64,000 nt of DNA from Enterococcus_E cecorum_B. GTDB taxonomy: Bacteria; Bacillota; Bacilli; Lactobacillales; Enterococcaceae. Under the pieces are notes generated by a model that saw only the letters and a program-made list of their open reading frames with translations, was not told the origin of the DNA and did not search any database. The DNA lies in assembly GCA_946499615.1 (NCBI GenBank), contig CAMMST010000004.1, forward strand, positions 25,023-89,022. Reading direction: 5' to 3'. Positions 5,571 to 14,111 of this stretch are shown here, in pieces. The position numbers and the translations under genes are program-made. Every line of letters starts with the position of its first letter. Position 1 is the first letter of the stretch.

Positions 5571-8210
5571 ATGAAACATAGAACCTATTTTAAAGCTAGT
5601 TTAAGAGAAATTAAGCAATCAAAAGGCCGCTTTTTCTCCATAATGATGATTATTTTTCTAGGTGTGTTTTTGTTTGTGGGTGTAAAAGCAGCGGCACCTA
5701 GTTTACAAAATTCGGCTAACCAAGAATTAAGAGATTTAAAGACTAGTGATATTCAAGTAATCTCAACAGGTGGCTTAACGAAAAAAGATGTTCAGTCATT
5801 AAAAAAGTTAAAAGCAACGATTGATCCAGGGTATTTATTATATGATGCCGATGTTAAGAATAATAAAGTCTATGAATTATTGAGCTATCACAAAAATCAA
5901 CTCAATCAACTTAAAGTAAAATCCGGGCATCTTCCAAAAGCTGATAATGAAATTGTGATGGATACTAAGGCAAAAAAAGCAGGTTATCATTTAGGGCAAA
6001 CGTTAACTTTTGATTTGCCGGATGATTTGCGTCAAAAAACGTATCAGTTAGTCGGTTTCGTGGATTCACCGTTATTTGCTTCGAACAATGAAAGAGGGGC
6101 AAGTACGGTAGGTAATGGTTCTGTAGACTACTTTGTCTATGTACCAATTGCAAATTTTAAAGCTGATGTGTATAGCACGATTTATGTCGCTTTTTCAGAT
6201 TTACAAAAGCAAAATGTTTATCAAAATGATTATGAAAAAAATGTGTCCAAACGATTAGCCCAGGTCAAAAAAGCCTTAAAAAATCGTCCAAGTCAACGTT
6301 TAGCAGAAATCCAAGCAAAAGCAAATAAACCTATTGATGATGCACAAAAACAGCTTGATGAAGGTAAGCAACAATTGCAGCAAGCCAAACTGCAACTTAA
6401 TCCGCAAATAGCCATTGCCTCTCAGCTTCCTCTAGAGGCTCAAGCAAAATTAAAGCAAGCTCAAGCAGATTTGCAAGATAAAGAAGGACAGCTAAATAAA
6501 CAGCAAGCACAACTTGATAAACAGAAGCAAAAAATTGAACAGTTGGATGCACCTAAGTACCTCTATTATACCAAGGATGAAAATGCAGGAATTAAAAGCT
6601 ATGGGGAATTAACGACACAAATTGACGGAATTGCCAATGTTTTTCCAGTGTTCTTCTTTTTCATCGCCGCTTTAATTACCTTTAGTACCATGACGAGAAT
6701 GGTTGAAGAAAACCGACGTGAAATCGGGATTCTAAAAGCTTTAGGGTACAAAAAAGGAACGATTGCCCAAAAATATATATTATATGCGAGTTTAGCAACA
6801 TTTTTTGGTATCTTGTTGGGTACAGTGGCTGGAACGAACTCTTTACCTTATATTATTAATCTATTTTTAACTGCGAATTTCATTTTTGATACGCTACATT
6901 TATATTATGCAACCGGTGCGATTTTACTTTCCGTTATCGCCTGTATCTTCGCTTCATTGGGGGCTGTGGCGATGGTTTTAGTGAAAGAATTACACGAAAA
7001 GCCAGCCTATCTTTTACTTCCCAAAGCACCTAAGCCAGGTAAACGCATCCTGTTAGAATATATGACGCCACTTTGGTCACGGTTTAGTTTTAATCAAAAG
7101 GTCAGCTATCGGAATATTTTTCGGTATAAATCCCGCATGATTATGGCAATTATCGGAATAGCTGGTTGTTGCGGTTTGATGGTTGCAGGTGTGGGCTTGA
7201 AACATTCATTAGAAGCCGTGATTGATGAGCATTTCGGCCCAATTGTAGATTATCAAGGTATTGTCTCATTAAATGATTCTTCGCAAAAGGGTCGTAACAA
7301 GGTAGAAGAAGTACTATATGCCAACCCACATGTCAAAGCTATCTTACCTGTTGAAATGCAATCTATGGAATATCGGAAAAAATCTGTTCCTGTGATGAGT
7401 TTTGAAGAAGGTAAGGATAATGAAAAGTTTGTTCATTTGCAAGATTTACGAAATAAACCTTTGCATTTAAATAATCAAGGTGCAATTATCACTCATCCGT
7501 TTGCAAAAGAATATGATTTGCAAAAAGGGGATACGCTGACTTTACAAGATAGTGACGGTAGAAAATATAAAATAAAAGTAGCAGCGGTGGCAAAATATTA
7601 TATTGGTAACTTTATTTATATGACGAAAAATTACGCTGAAGATATTTTTGGCAGTAACTATCAAAAAAATACTTTACTGATTCAAGCAACCAAGATGAGT
7701 AAATCACAAGAAGAAAAATTTTCGAAAAAAGTTCTGCAAACCAATAAAGTCAATAATCTAACCTTGATGACCGGACAAATTAAGTTACAAAAGAAAATGA
7801 CGGATAACCTAGATATTATCGTACTCATTTTTGTGGTATTATCCGGTATGTTGGCTTTGGTTGTCTTATACAATTTGACGAATATCAATATTTCAGAAAG
7901 ACTCCGAGAATTATCCACGATTAAGGTGCTCGGCTTTTATCACAAGGAAGTCACGATGTATATTGTGCGTGAAAATATTATCTTCACTATTTTGGGGATT
8001 ATCTTGGGATTTGGTGTTGGTTATCTTTTGACAGGCTTTATATTGTATCAAGTCTCCTTTAACCAAGTCATTTTTCCTATTAAAATCCATGCGAGTGCGT
8101 ATCTTTTAGCAAGTAGTATGACAATCTTATTTACAATTATTGTGATGGTGATTACGCATTTTCGGTTGAAGCATATTCATATGATTGATGCACTTAAATC
8201 GAATGAATAG
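5571..8210 (+). CDS. FtsX-like ABC transporter permease (about 880 aa)
   Basis: A long permease with an N-terminal membrane helix (about residues 20-40) and a large extracellular region. A Gln/Lys-rich coiled-coil stretch (DAQKQLDEGKQQLQQAKLQL and following, about 260-330) precedes three helices of the first FtsX domain (about 360-475). A second extracellular part and a C-terminal FtsX domain (about 755-880) follow. Start candidates GTG 5562 and ATG 5565/5568/5571 are in frame; GGTGA at 5561-5565 favours 5571. It pairs with the ATPase upstream. The coiled coil recalls MacB/YhgE-type proteins that span the wall zone. The substrate is unknown. Confidence 0.9.
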   Translation: MKHRTYFKASLREIKQSKGRFFSIMMIIFLGVFLFVGVKAAAPSLQNSANQELRDLKTSDIQVISTGGLTKKDVQSLKKLKATIDPGYLLYDADVKNNKVYELLSYHKNQLNQLKVKSGHLPKADNEIVMDTKAKKAGYHLGQTLTFDLPDDLRQKTYQLVGFVDSPLFASNNERGASTVGNGSVDYFVYVPIANFKADVYSTIYVAFSDLQKQNVYQNDYEKNVSKRLAQVKKALKNRPSQRLAEIQAKANKPIDDAQKQLDEGKQQLQQAKLQLNPQIAIASQLPLEAQAKLKQAQADLQDKEGQLNKQQAQLDKQKQKIEQLDAPKYLYYTKDENAGIKSYGELTTQIDGIANVFPVFFFFIAALITFSTMTRMVEENRREIGILKALGYKKGTIAQKYILYASLATFFGILLGTVAGTNSLPYIINLFLTANFIFDTLHLYYATGAILLSVIACIFASLGAVAMVLVKELHEKPAYLLLPKAPKPGKRILLEYMTPLWSRFSFNQKVSYRNIFRYKSRMIMAIIGIAGCCGLMVAGVGLKHSLEAVIDEHFGPIVDYQGIVSLNDSSQKGRNKVEEVLYANPHVKAILPVEMQSMEYRKKSVPVMSFEEGKDNEKFVHLQDLRNKPLHLNNQGAIITHPFAKEYDLQKGDTLTLQDSDGRKYKIKVAAVAKYYIGNFIYMTKNYAEDIFGSNYQKNTLLIQATKMSKSQEEKFSKKVLQTNKVNNLTLMTGQIKLQKKMTDNLDIIVLIFVVLSGMLALVVLYNLTNINISERLRELSTIKVLGFYHKEVTMYIVRENIIFTILGIILGFGVGYLLTGFILYQVSFNQVIFPIKIHASAYLLASSMTILFTIIVMVITHFRLKHIHMIDALKSNE

Positions 8211-8263
8211 CCAGGACTTCAATTTTTAGTCGTTTCATGGGTAATATGAGGGTTATACCTCAC

Positions 8264-8301
8264 AAAAAAGAACAGCCCCTTTTTGGGAACTGTTCTTTTT
8301 T
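8264..8301. terminator. bidirectional terminator between convergent genes
   Basis: AAAAAAGAACAG/CTGTTCTTTTTT is a 12-bp symmetric stem with a 14-nt loop. It provides a T-run on either strand and closes both the permease gene and the convergent amidase gene. Confidence 0.92.
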
Positions 8302-8303
8302 GA

Positions 8304-9266
8304 TTAGTTATTCTTAAAGTAATTTTTTAGACCTTTGACAATATCATCAGCTACTTTTTGACGATAATCTTTGCTAGTGATATAAGCTAGATCCTTTTCA
8401 TTATTCATATAGCCTAATTCTAGCAATAAAGCAGGTTGCGTCGTTTCGCGAATGACTTCAAAATTGCCATAATCAATGCCTAAATTATCTAAAGGTAGAT
8501 TGTCAAAAGCATGATTCATACTTTCAGCTAGGTTTTGATATTTATTATAGTAGCAATAGGTTTTGATACCTGAATATTGATTATCGATGTCCGCTGCGTC
8601 AAAGTGGATACTCAGGAAAACATCCGCATTTTTGTCCATAGAAAATTGGGTAATATCATCTAAATAGACATACTTGCTACTTGAAGTGTGGGTAAGATAG
8701 ACTTTTGCACCAGCTTTTTCTAACGTTTTTTTGACCACTTTTGCCATCGCCACCGTCATGTCTTTTTCAAAATACTGCTCATCGATACTTGATGCCCCGC
8801 TATCTTGTCCTCCATGACCAGGATTTAAGACAATAATGGCATTTTTAAGTGTGTGAATAGGCTGGTACATTTTTTTGGTGAATTTACTTGCTTCATTTTT
8901 GGAAATATAGCCAGTATTTCCTTTATTAGAAGTCACTAGATAAAAATCATCTTTCACACTTTGATAGTTAAAAATTTCTCCAGGTGGAACTAATTCTAAC
9001 ACATCACTATTTAAATCAGCATCTTGATAGAGATTGATATCATGATTGGTCGCTTTTACAAATGTTTGCTTCACTGATTTTCGTGTAGGACTTGTCTTCT
9101 TCTTTTTGACAGTTGTTACGCTCGTCGCTTCTTTACTCTCTTGTTTATGTAAAAAATGTCCTTTAATCGGTCCTAAAATTAACCATAACAGTAAAATAAT
9201 TCCTAATAGAGAGAAACGATAGCGCCATTTCTTTTTTAATCTGCGTCTTTTCTTTTTCTTAGTCAA
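8304..9266 (-). CDS. N-acetylmuramoyl-L-alanine amidase with SH3-type domain
   Basis: A cell-wall hydrolase that cleaves the amide between MurNAc and the stem peptide. A Lys/Arg-rich N-terminus and one membrane helix (FSLLGIILLLWLILG) form a signal anchor. An SH3_3-type bacterial domain follows (about residues 70-125), then an Amidase_3 domain (about 140-318) with the zinc ligands in LNPGHGG, a downstream Glu and SIHFDA, and the catalytic Glu in LLELGYMNN. The frame is open to 9293, but GGAGGAG lies just before TTG 9266, giving MTKKKKRRRLKKKWR and 320 residues. It is divergent from an L,D-transpeptidase, a second wall enzyme. Confidence 0.9.
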   Translation of the reverse strand: MTKKKKRRRLKKKWRYRFSLLGIILLLWLILGPIKGHFLHKQESKEATSVTTVKKKKTSPTRKSVKQTFVKATNHDINLYQDADLNSDVLELVPPGEIFNYQSVKDDFYLVTSNKGNTGYISKNEASKFTKKMYQPIHTLKNAIIVLNPGHGGQDSGASSIDEQYFEKDMTVAMAKVVKKTLEKAGAKVYLTHTSSSKYVYLDDITQFSMDKNADVFLSIHFDAADIDNQYSGIKTYCYYNKYQNLAESMNHAFDNLPLDNLGIDYGNFEVIRETTQPALLLELGYMNNEKDLAYITSKDYRQKVADDIVKGLKNYFKNN

Positions 9267-9409
9267 ATTACTCCTCCGTTCTTGCAAAGGCATATCATAA
9301 ATTATGTAACAGGGATATAAAAGATTTGTGACATCTTCATCACCTTACTTGTAATTTTACTGAATCTTTCTTACAATGTAAATTATTGAATGAAAATTTT
9401 GGGGGAAAT

Positions 9410-10366
9410 ATGAAAAAAATTGCTCTTTTTTTGATAAGTGTCGTACTACTTTTTTCAATGGGTATGCATTTAGAAAAATGGTTAGCGGGAGATTATGCGA
9501 AATGGCACCTCACAGATACTGTTTTGGCGACTTCCTTGAGTAAACAATCGCCAGTTTCAGATACATCACAAGTGAACACAAAAGAAGCTGCGAATACTTT
9601 GGCTTTGCTGTCGGATGAAAATGAGGAGTTACGCTATCCACTCAAGCGCTTTACCGAAAGTTCTACGCAAGATTTTAGTTGGCGTAACCTAGAACCAGCC
9701 GTCTTAGTGGATGAAAAGACCAATCATTTTTTATTGCAAAGTGGCAAAATCTATCTCTATCCGAATTCTAAGTCACCAGTTTATCCCAATTATAAACAAT
9801 ACTTACATTATATGGCCATTTCTAGACAAACTGTGAAGAGTCAAGGTAAATTATGGTATCAAGTCGCTTTCCCTGATGAAGTCTTAGGATGGGTGAGTGA
9901 GGATCAGATAGAAATGCATAATGAAGATTATTATTTCTATCAAACGGGTGGTCCACATCCTGATTTATCTAAAGTTGAGCAGTTAAATATTGAAGTCTCA
10001 ATTAGTCAAAAACGTGTCTTTGTTAAACGTGGTGAGACGACTATCTATACGATGCTTTGCCAGACAGCGCGCGAGGGGTATTCTACTCCTACTGGAAATT
10101 ATGCGGTGAATACTTATCGTGCCAATAGTTTTTGGTCTACATTTGGTGGGGCGGACTATGCGGTTGGCTGGAAAGATGGCGGCTTATATCTATTCCACAG
10201 TATCGATAAAGAAACAGCAAAAGGTCCCTATGCCAAGAGTCAAGGATTGAAATTAGGAGTAACAGGTAGTGGGGTTTCTCATGGATGTATTCAATTAGCC
10301 ATTCCTGATGCCAAATGGTTTTTCGAGCAATTGCCAACAGGTACACCAGTAACTATTCGCGCCTAA
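9410..10366 (+). CDS. L,D-transpeptidase (YkuD family)
   Basis: This enzyme would form 3-3 cross-links or attach groups to peptidoglycan stem peptides, or hydrolyse such bonds, outside the membrane. The N-terminus MKKIALFLISVVLLFSMGM is a signal or anchor. An SH3-like segment (about residues 95-170) is followed by the YkuD domain (about 190-318) with the catalytic signature SHGCIQLA. ATG 9410 follows GGGGGAA; the open frame starting at TTG 9386 lacks an RBS. 318 residues. Its pairing with the divergent amidase suggests a role in wall remodelling. Confidence 0.9.
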   Translation: MKKIALFLISVVLLFSMGMHLEKWLAGDYAKWHLTDTVLATSLSKQSPVSDTSQVNTKEAANTLALLSDENEELRYPLKRFTESSTQDFSWRNLEPAVLVDEKTNHFLLQSGKIYLYPNSKSPVYPNYKQYLHYMAISRQTVKSQGKLWYQVAFPDEVLGWVSEDQIEMHNEDYYFYQTGGPHPDLSKVEQLNIEVSISQKRVFVKRGETTIYTMLCQTAREGYSTPTGNYAVNTYRANSFWSTFGGADYAVGWKDGGLYLFHSIDKETAKGPYAKSQGLKLGVTGSGVSHGCIQLAIPDAKWFFEQLPTGTPVTIRA

Positions 10367-10648
10367 TAGATGAGTCAGTTTCTGATAATTATTATTAGAA
10401 ATATGGCTTATTTTTGTTTTTTTAATAGCGATAAACTATACATTAATAAAAATAGGTGCTAAACAAAAGCAACAATGTATGGTAAAATTGACTGAAAGTG
10501 ACATAAATGTAAATTAAGAATTATACAAGAGTGATTCGCTTTCATAAAAAATGAAAAATAATAAAAAATTTATTTAATTATACTTGTGATTTAAATTTCT
10601 CAAATGAACATTTTAGTTTTATGTTATCTTTAGAAAGAGGTGATAGCA

Positions 10649-12709
10649 ATGTTTAATCAAATGAATATTAATGTCAATGCGCCGAATGAAAAGCTTAATA
10701 TTGAGATTCGTTTGGTTGACAAACACTTTGAATATAGCTTTTCAAGATTAGCGGGTCTTTATACTTATCATTCTGGTGTCGTTGATGAACAAAAATCTCA
10801 AGAATGGTTACAAGAAATTAGGCAAGCCTCTTTAGTGGATTGGCCAGTTCTATCTGAAGGGGCTGGTCCTGAAATCAAGCAAAAAAATAAATGGAATGTA
10901 GAATTTTTCGATGAAGATGGTTCTGTGATTTGCTATGGTGCAGATGATTTTTTCCCAAAAACATGGGGAAAATTCCAACAAAAAGTATTGGACTTGATTC
11001 CTGAATTGCTTGAACAATACGGTAAAGGCATTGAAGCCATTACTTTTACGGTTAAAAATCTAAATAAATATATGCCTTCAAATTTAATGATTTCACAACA
11101 AACTTATTTAATTTTGAAAGAGACCTTAACTTTACGTCGGAGCACACGTAAAATCACCTATGAAAAAATTGACGAAGTAAATCAAAGAACTTATTACGAA
11201 TTTGAACGTCGCGAATTAGGTCAGCTCTTAAATAGCTTTCAATTGGTTTTTGCTACAGAAAATAAGCAAGGAAAAAAAGAAGGCCGCAAAGTCCATGATT
11301 CAGATGTTTACTTAAAGATTGAATTAATTGATGGGACTATTGAAGAATATTATTGGGATTTACATCAAATGTCTTTTAAGCCTGGATGGAAAGAGTTGGT
11401 GGGTACTATTTATGATTTGATGTTGCAAGGTAGTACATTTTTAGGTCATATTTTCACTTCGCTACCACACCTGCGTAAAGAAATTAGCCAGTATATCTAT
11501 GCTTTGGTCGAAATAGAAGAAACTAAACAACGATATTACTTTGTGGTAGATAATCTTTTCGTCCATGAAGGTGATTATGTCGTGGTACCAGTGGGCAATC
11601 AATTAGAAGAAAAAGTTGCCAGAATATTGAGGCTTGAATATTGCAATTTAGATAATCTGCCTCAGCCCTTAGAATTTACGCGCAAAATTTTGCGTAAGTC
11701 AGAGTCCGTGAAGCTCGCGCGTGATTTAGAGGATGATTCGGTGATTGATAATCGTCAAATTGATATTGCTTTAGAAGAGATTGATGAGGATCCATCTATT
11801 GAAGAGACGATTGCCTTAATGGAAGCTATACGGCAAAATATGAATTTAGGTGGTGAGTTAATTTTACCTGTTCACCCGATAACAACCAAAAATTCTCATC
11901 ATAGCTATCACTTAGGTTCTAAAGATGAAATATTAATGACAACCGATGGTAAGTCTTGGGAATTGTTCCGACTTTTTGTAGATAATAACCAAGAAGCCTT
12001 TGTTGCTTTTACGAATGTTGAAGAATTTGAAAAAGATGGCCATACAAAGGGAGTTGTTTATCCAATATCTTCAATTTTAGAAATGGTTGCTAAAACGCCT
12101 AATATTAATGGCATCATGCTTAATCCATATGGGCGACCTTTCTTTTTAGCGAAGGAATTAATTATGACCATTTTTATGCGTAATCAAGAAACCATGAAGC
12201 GTAGTCAAATCTATTTAGAGTATGCAAATGTGGTGAATTTAACTGCAGATAGTGTCGTGAATAATTTGCAATTTAATTTGGATAATACCCAAAGTTTGGA
12301 TTATGTGTTACGAACAAAGATTGGTACACGTTTGGTAGATTATTATGATGATTTGATGACTTTACGCCCTGGTGAGGTGAAAGTAACTCCTGGATTTGGT
12401 GCGAAAACGAAATATATTTTCCACACCGTTATTCCCGAATATCAGCAATGTCCTCAGGCAGATGAATGTGTCATCAATAGCTACTATGAGTCATTAAATC
12501 AAGCACGTAAATTAAATTTGAAACAGATTGTATTGCCAATCTTTGGCTTTAATGATGCAGGCTATCCTTTAGAAGAATTAATGCCACTCATTACCAATAC
12601 AGTTGCGCAGTGGATGACAGATAATCGTGATTATATTTTACATGTTTATTTATCTACAGAAGATTTTGAAGTATACAGTGCTTTTCGTGATTATTTAGAA
12701 GAGGCTTAA
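10649..12709 (+). CDS. multidomain protein with SseB-like and macro-domain-like regions
   Basis: A 686-residue cytoplasmic protein I do not know as a named gene. Residues about 80-118 (NVEFFDEDGSVICYG...W...VLDLI) and 221-258 (YLKIELIDGTIEEYY...W...IYDLM) look like two copies of one beta-rich module. Residues about 282-350 resemble a small beta-barrel (GDYVVVPVG). About 380-512 match an SseB-type domain (AFTNVEEFEKDG, YPISSILEMV, GIMLNPYGRPFFL). About 525-685 have the layout of a macro domain: VVNLTADSVVNN, TPGFGAKTKYIFHTVIP, LPIFGFNDAGYPLEELMPLI. The canonical NAAN loop is absent. ATG 10649 follows AGAGG. A PsiE-like gene starts 10 bp downstream. Confidence 0.75.
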   Translation: MFNQMNINVNAPNEKLNIEIRLVDKHFEYSFSRLAGLYTYHSGVVDEQKSQEWLQEIRQASLVDWPVLSEGAGPEIKQKNKWNVEFFDEDGSVICYGADDFFPKTWGKFQQKVLDLIPELLEQYGKGIEAITFTVKNLNKYMPSNLMISQQTYLILKETLTLRRSTRKITYEKIDEVNQRTYYEFERRELGQLLNSFQLVFATENKQGKKEGRKVHDSDVYLKIELIDGTIEEYYWDLHQMSFKPGWKELVGTIYDLMLQGSTFLGHIFTSLPHLRKEISQYIYALVEIEETKQRYYFVVDNLFVHEGDYVVVPVGNQLEEKVARILRLEYCNLDNLPQPLEFTRKILRKSESVKLARDLEDDSVIDNRQIDIALEEIDEDPSIEETIALMEAIRQNMNLGGELILPVHPITTKNSHHSYHLGSKDEILMTTDGKSWELFRLFVDNNQEAFVAFTNVEEFEKDGHTKGVVYPISSILEMVAKTPNINGIMLNPYGRPFFLAKELIMTIFMRNQETMKRSQIYLEYANVVNLTADSVVNNLQFNLDNTQSLDYVLRTKIGTRLVDYYDDLMTLRPGEVKVTPGFGAKTKYIFHTVIPEYQQCPQADECVINSYYESLNQARKLNLKQIVLPIFGFNDAGYPLEELMPLITNTVAQWMTDNRDYILHVYLSTEDFEVYSAFRDYLEEA

Positions 12710-12719
12710 GGGGGAAAAG

Positions 12720-13175
12720 ATGAACGATAAACAGATCAGTTCTTTAGAAAAAATTGTTAGTACAGTGGTAGATATTTTGTTAGGGATTTTGGTCGTTATT
12801 GTCATTATTGTGATGGGTGAAGCGATTTATTCGATTTTCCAGCAAGTCGTGCCGTTAAAAAGTACCAATTCCCTATACTATCTGATTGAAGAGGTAGCGA
12901 CATTATTTATCCTTTTAGAGATTATTTTAATGCTATTGAGATATGTCCGTGATGACCACCATATCCCGGTGCGCTATTTAGTTTTGATCAGTATTACCGC
13001 TATCTTAAGACAATTGTTGCTTGCCCATGGAAGTGGCTTAGAGACTTTATTTATGGCTTTTGCGATTTTGGTTTTAGTGATTGTTTTATATATATTAGAG
13101 CATCTCAAATCATTTAAGCCGGAGATATTGGTTAAGCAAATGATTGCCAAAATGAAAAAAGAAGAGGGAGAGTAA
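12720..13175 (+). CDS. PsiE-family membrane protein
   Basis: A 151-residue protein with four predicted helices (about 17-40, 60-78, 84-103, 108-127). The conserved pattern LIEEVATLFILLEIILMLLRYV and HIPVRYLVLISITAILRQLLL is typical of phosphate-starvation-inducible E (PsiE) proteins, whose biochemical role is unknown. ATG 12720 follows AAGGGGG. It lies 10 bp behind the SseB/macro protein gene, so the two form an operon closed by the terminator that overlaps its stop codon. Confidence 0.82.
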   Translation: MNDKQISSLEKIVSTVVDILLGILVVIVIIVMGEAIYSIFQQVVPLKSTNSLYYLIEEVATLFILLEIILMLLRYVRDDHHIPVRYLVLISITAILRQLLLAHGSGLETLFMAFAILVLVIVLYILEHLKSFKPEILVKQMIAKMKKEEGE

Positions 13176-13198
13176 GGTTTACGCCTTGCTCTTTTTTT
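13170..13198 (+). terminator. intrinsic terminator overlapping the psiE-like stop codon
   Basis: GAGTAAGG/CCTTGCTC (one wobble pair) with a 6-nt loop is followed by seven T residues. The TAA stop lies inside the left arm. Confidence 0.85.
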
Positions 13199-13254
13199 GT
13201 TGTAATACAATGAGAATTATGTGAAAGGTTTAATAATGCTTGCAATTATAACTG

Positions 13255-13268
13255 TGAAAGCGTTACAA
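13255..13268. promoter_or_regulatory. degenerate cre-like site
   Basis: TGAAAGCGTTACAA matches the first part of the cre pattern TGWNANCGNTNWCA but is one base out in the 3' part. It lies 32 bp upstream of the perfect cre before oadH. It may be a second, weaker CcpA site. Confidence 0.4.
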
Positions 13269-13299
13269 TAATGAAGAGAAATATTTTTTTAAAGATAAA

Positions 13300-13313
13300 T
13301 GTAAACGCTAACA
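13300..13313. promoter_or_regulatory. cre site (CcpA) upstream of the oad operon
   Basis: TGTAAACGCTAACA fits the catabolite-responsive element consensus TGWNANCGNTNWCA at every position. It lies 17 bp before the oadH start, where CcpA binding would block transcription. Carbon catabolite repression of citrate/oxaloacetate genes is known in enterococci; its action here is inferred. Confidence 0.8.
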
Positions 13314-13329
13314 TTAAGAGGTGGTTAAC

Positions 13330-13674
13330 ATGAGTTGGTGGCAAAAAATATTCGGAAAAAAAGAAGAAAAAAGGCCAGAAAATAATCAAGTGGCAGCAAC
13401 TTCTTTTACCGAACAAGTTCATAATAAAGAACCAGGTGAACAGTGGCGCGAAATACCATTGTTCGTTGAGGTAGAAGGAAGCCAAAGAGAGCTTGCGGCA
13501 GTCATCAGTAGTGCGATTTGTGCCGGAGATGCGCCAGATAGTACTTGGCAAGTAAAAAGCATTAAGCAGCACAATCCTGATGCGAAAGTGATTAGCTTGA
13601 TTGCAGCGAGTTTGGCAGCTGAAATTTATCCAGAAAGTCAATGGAAAATCCATTCTATTAAAGAAAAAATTTAG
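13330..13674 (+). CDS. oadH: oxaloacetate decarboxylase accessory subunit, OadH-like
   Basis: A 114-residue protein beginning MSWWQKIFGKKEEKRPE. Its C-terminal half (AAVISSAICAGDAPDSTWQVKSIKQ and IAASLAAEIYPESQWKIHSIKEKI) contains a twofold repeat ending in W-x-(V/I)-x-SIK, reminiscent of the delta/epsilon subunits of sodium-pumping acyl-CoA decarboxylases and of enterococcal OadH. ATG 13330 follows AAGAGGTGG. It is first in the oad operon, 14 bp before the biotin carrier gene. The assignment is by gene order and this weak similarity. Confidence 0.65.
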   Translation: MSWWQKIFGKKEEKRPENNQVAATSFTEQVHNKEPGEQWREIPLFVEVEGSQRELAAVISSAICAGDAPDSTWQVKSIKQHNPDAKVISLIAASLAAEIYPESQWKIHSIKEKI

Positions 13675-13688
13675 TCGGAGGAATTGTT

Positions 13689-14096
13689 ATGCTTAGAAAA
13701 TTTAAAATCTCAATTGATGGTAAAGAATATTTAGTGGAAATGGAGGAAATCGGAGGAAGCGTACCCCAAGCACCGGTTATTCCCCAAGCACCAGTAGCTC
13801 CTAGTCCTGCAGTTGCCCCTCAAGCCTCCGTAGTCCCTGAAGCTCCTCAGGCTAAAGTAGCTGCAAGTCCAGTTACAAGTGATGCTGAGCCGCTGGTTGC
13901 CCCAATGCCAGGAAATATTTTGAAGTTATTGGTCAATGTTGGTGATTCCGTTCAAGAAAATCAACCAGTGATGATCTTAGAAGCGATGAAAATGGAAAAT
14001 GAAATTGTGGCGCATCGCAGTGGGGTGGTCAAACAAATTTGTGTTGAAGTCAATACAATGGTCAACCCTGGAGATCCTTTAATTGTGATTGAATAG
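13689..14096 (+). CDS. oadD: biotin carboxyl carrier subunit of oxaloacetate decarboxylase
   Basis: The protein carries CO2 on biotin between the carboxyltransferase (OadA) and the membrane decarboxylase (OadB). After a short N-terminal strand region comes a long Pro/Ala linker (about residues 25-65). A biotinyl domain (about 66-135) follows with the invariant EAMKMENE motif, its Lys being biotinylated. 135 residues. ATG 13689 follows GGAGG. In enterococci this carrier is a separate subunit (OadD), consistent with the OadA here lacking a biotin domain. Confidence 0.88.
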   Translation: MLRKFKISIDGKEYLVEMEEIGGSVPQAPVIPQAPVAPSPAVAPQASVVPEAPQAKVAASPVTSDAEPLVAPMPGNILKLLVNVGDSVQENQPVMILEAMKMENEIVAHRSGVVKQICVEVNTMVNPGDPLIVIE

Positions 14097-14111
14097 AATG
14101 GAGGGAGAGTC

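Noticed and set aside
13246..13653. Minus-strand frame opposite oadH
   Set aside because: It is antisense to a gene with better signals and covers the cre site; aromatic-rich composition is typical of a shadow frame.
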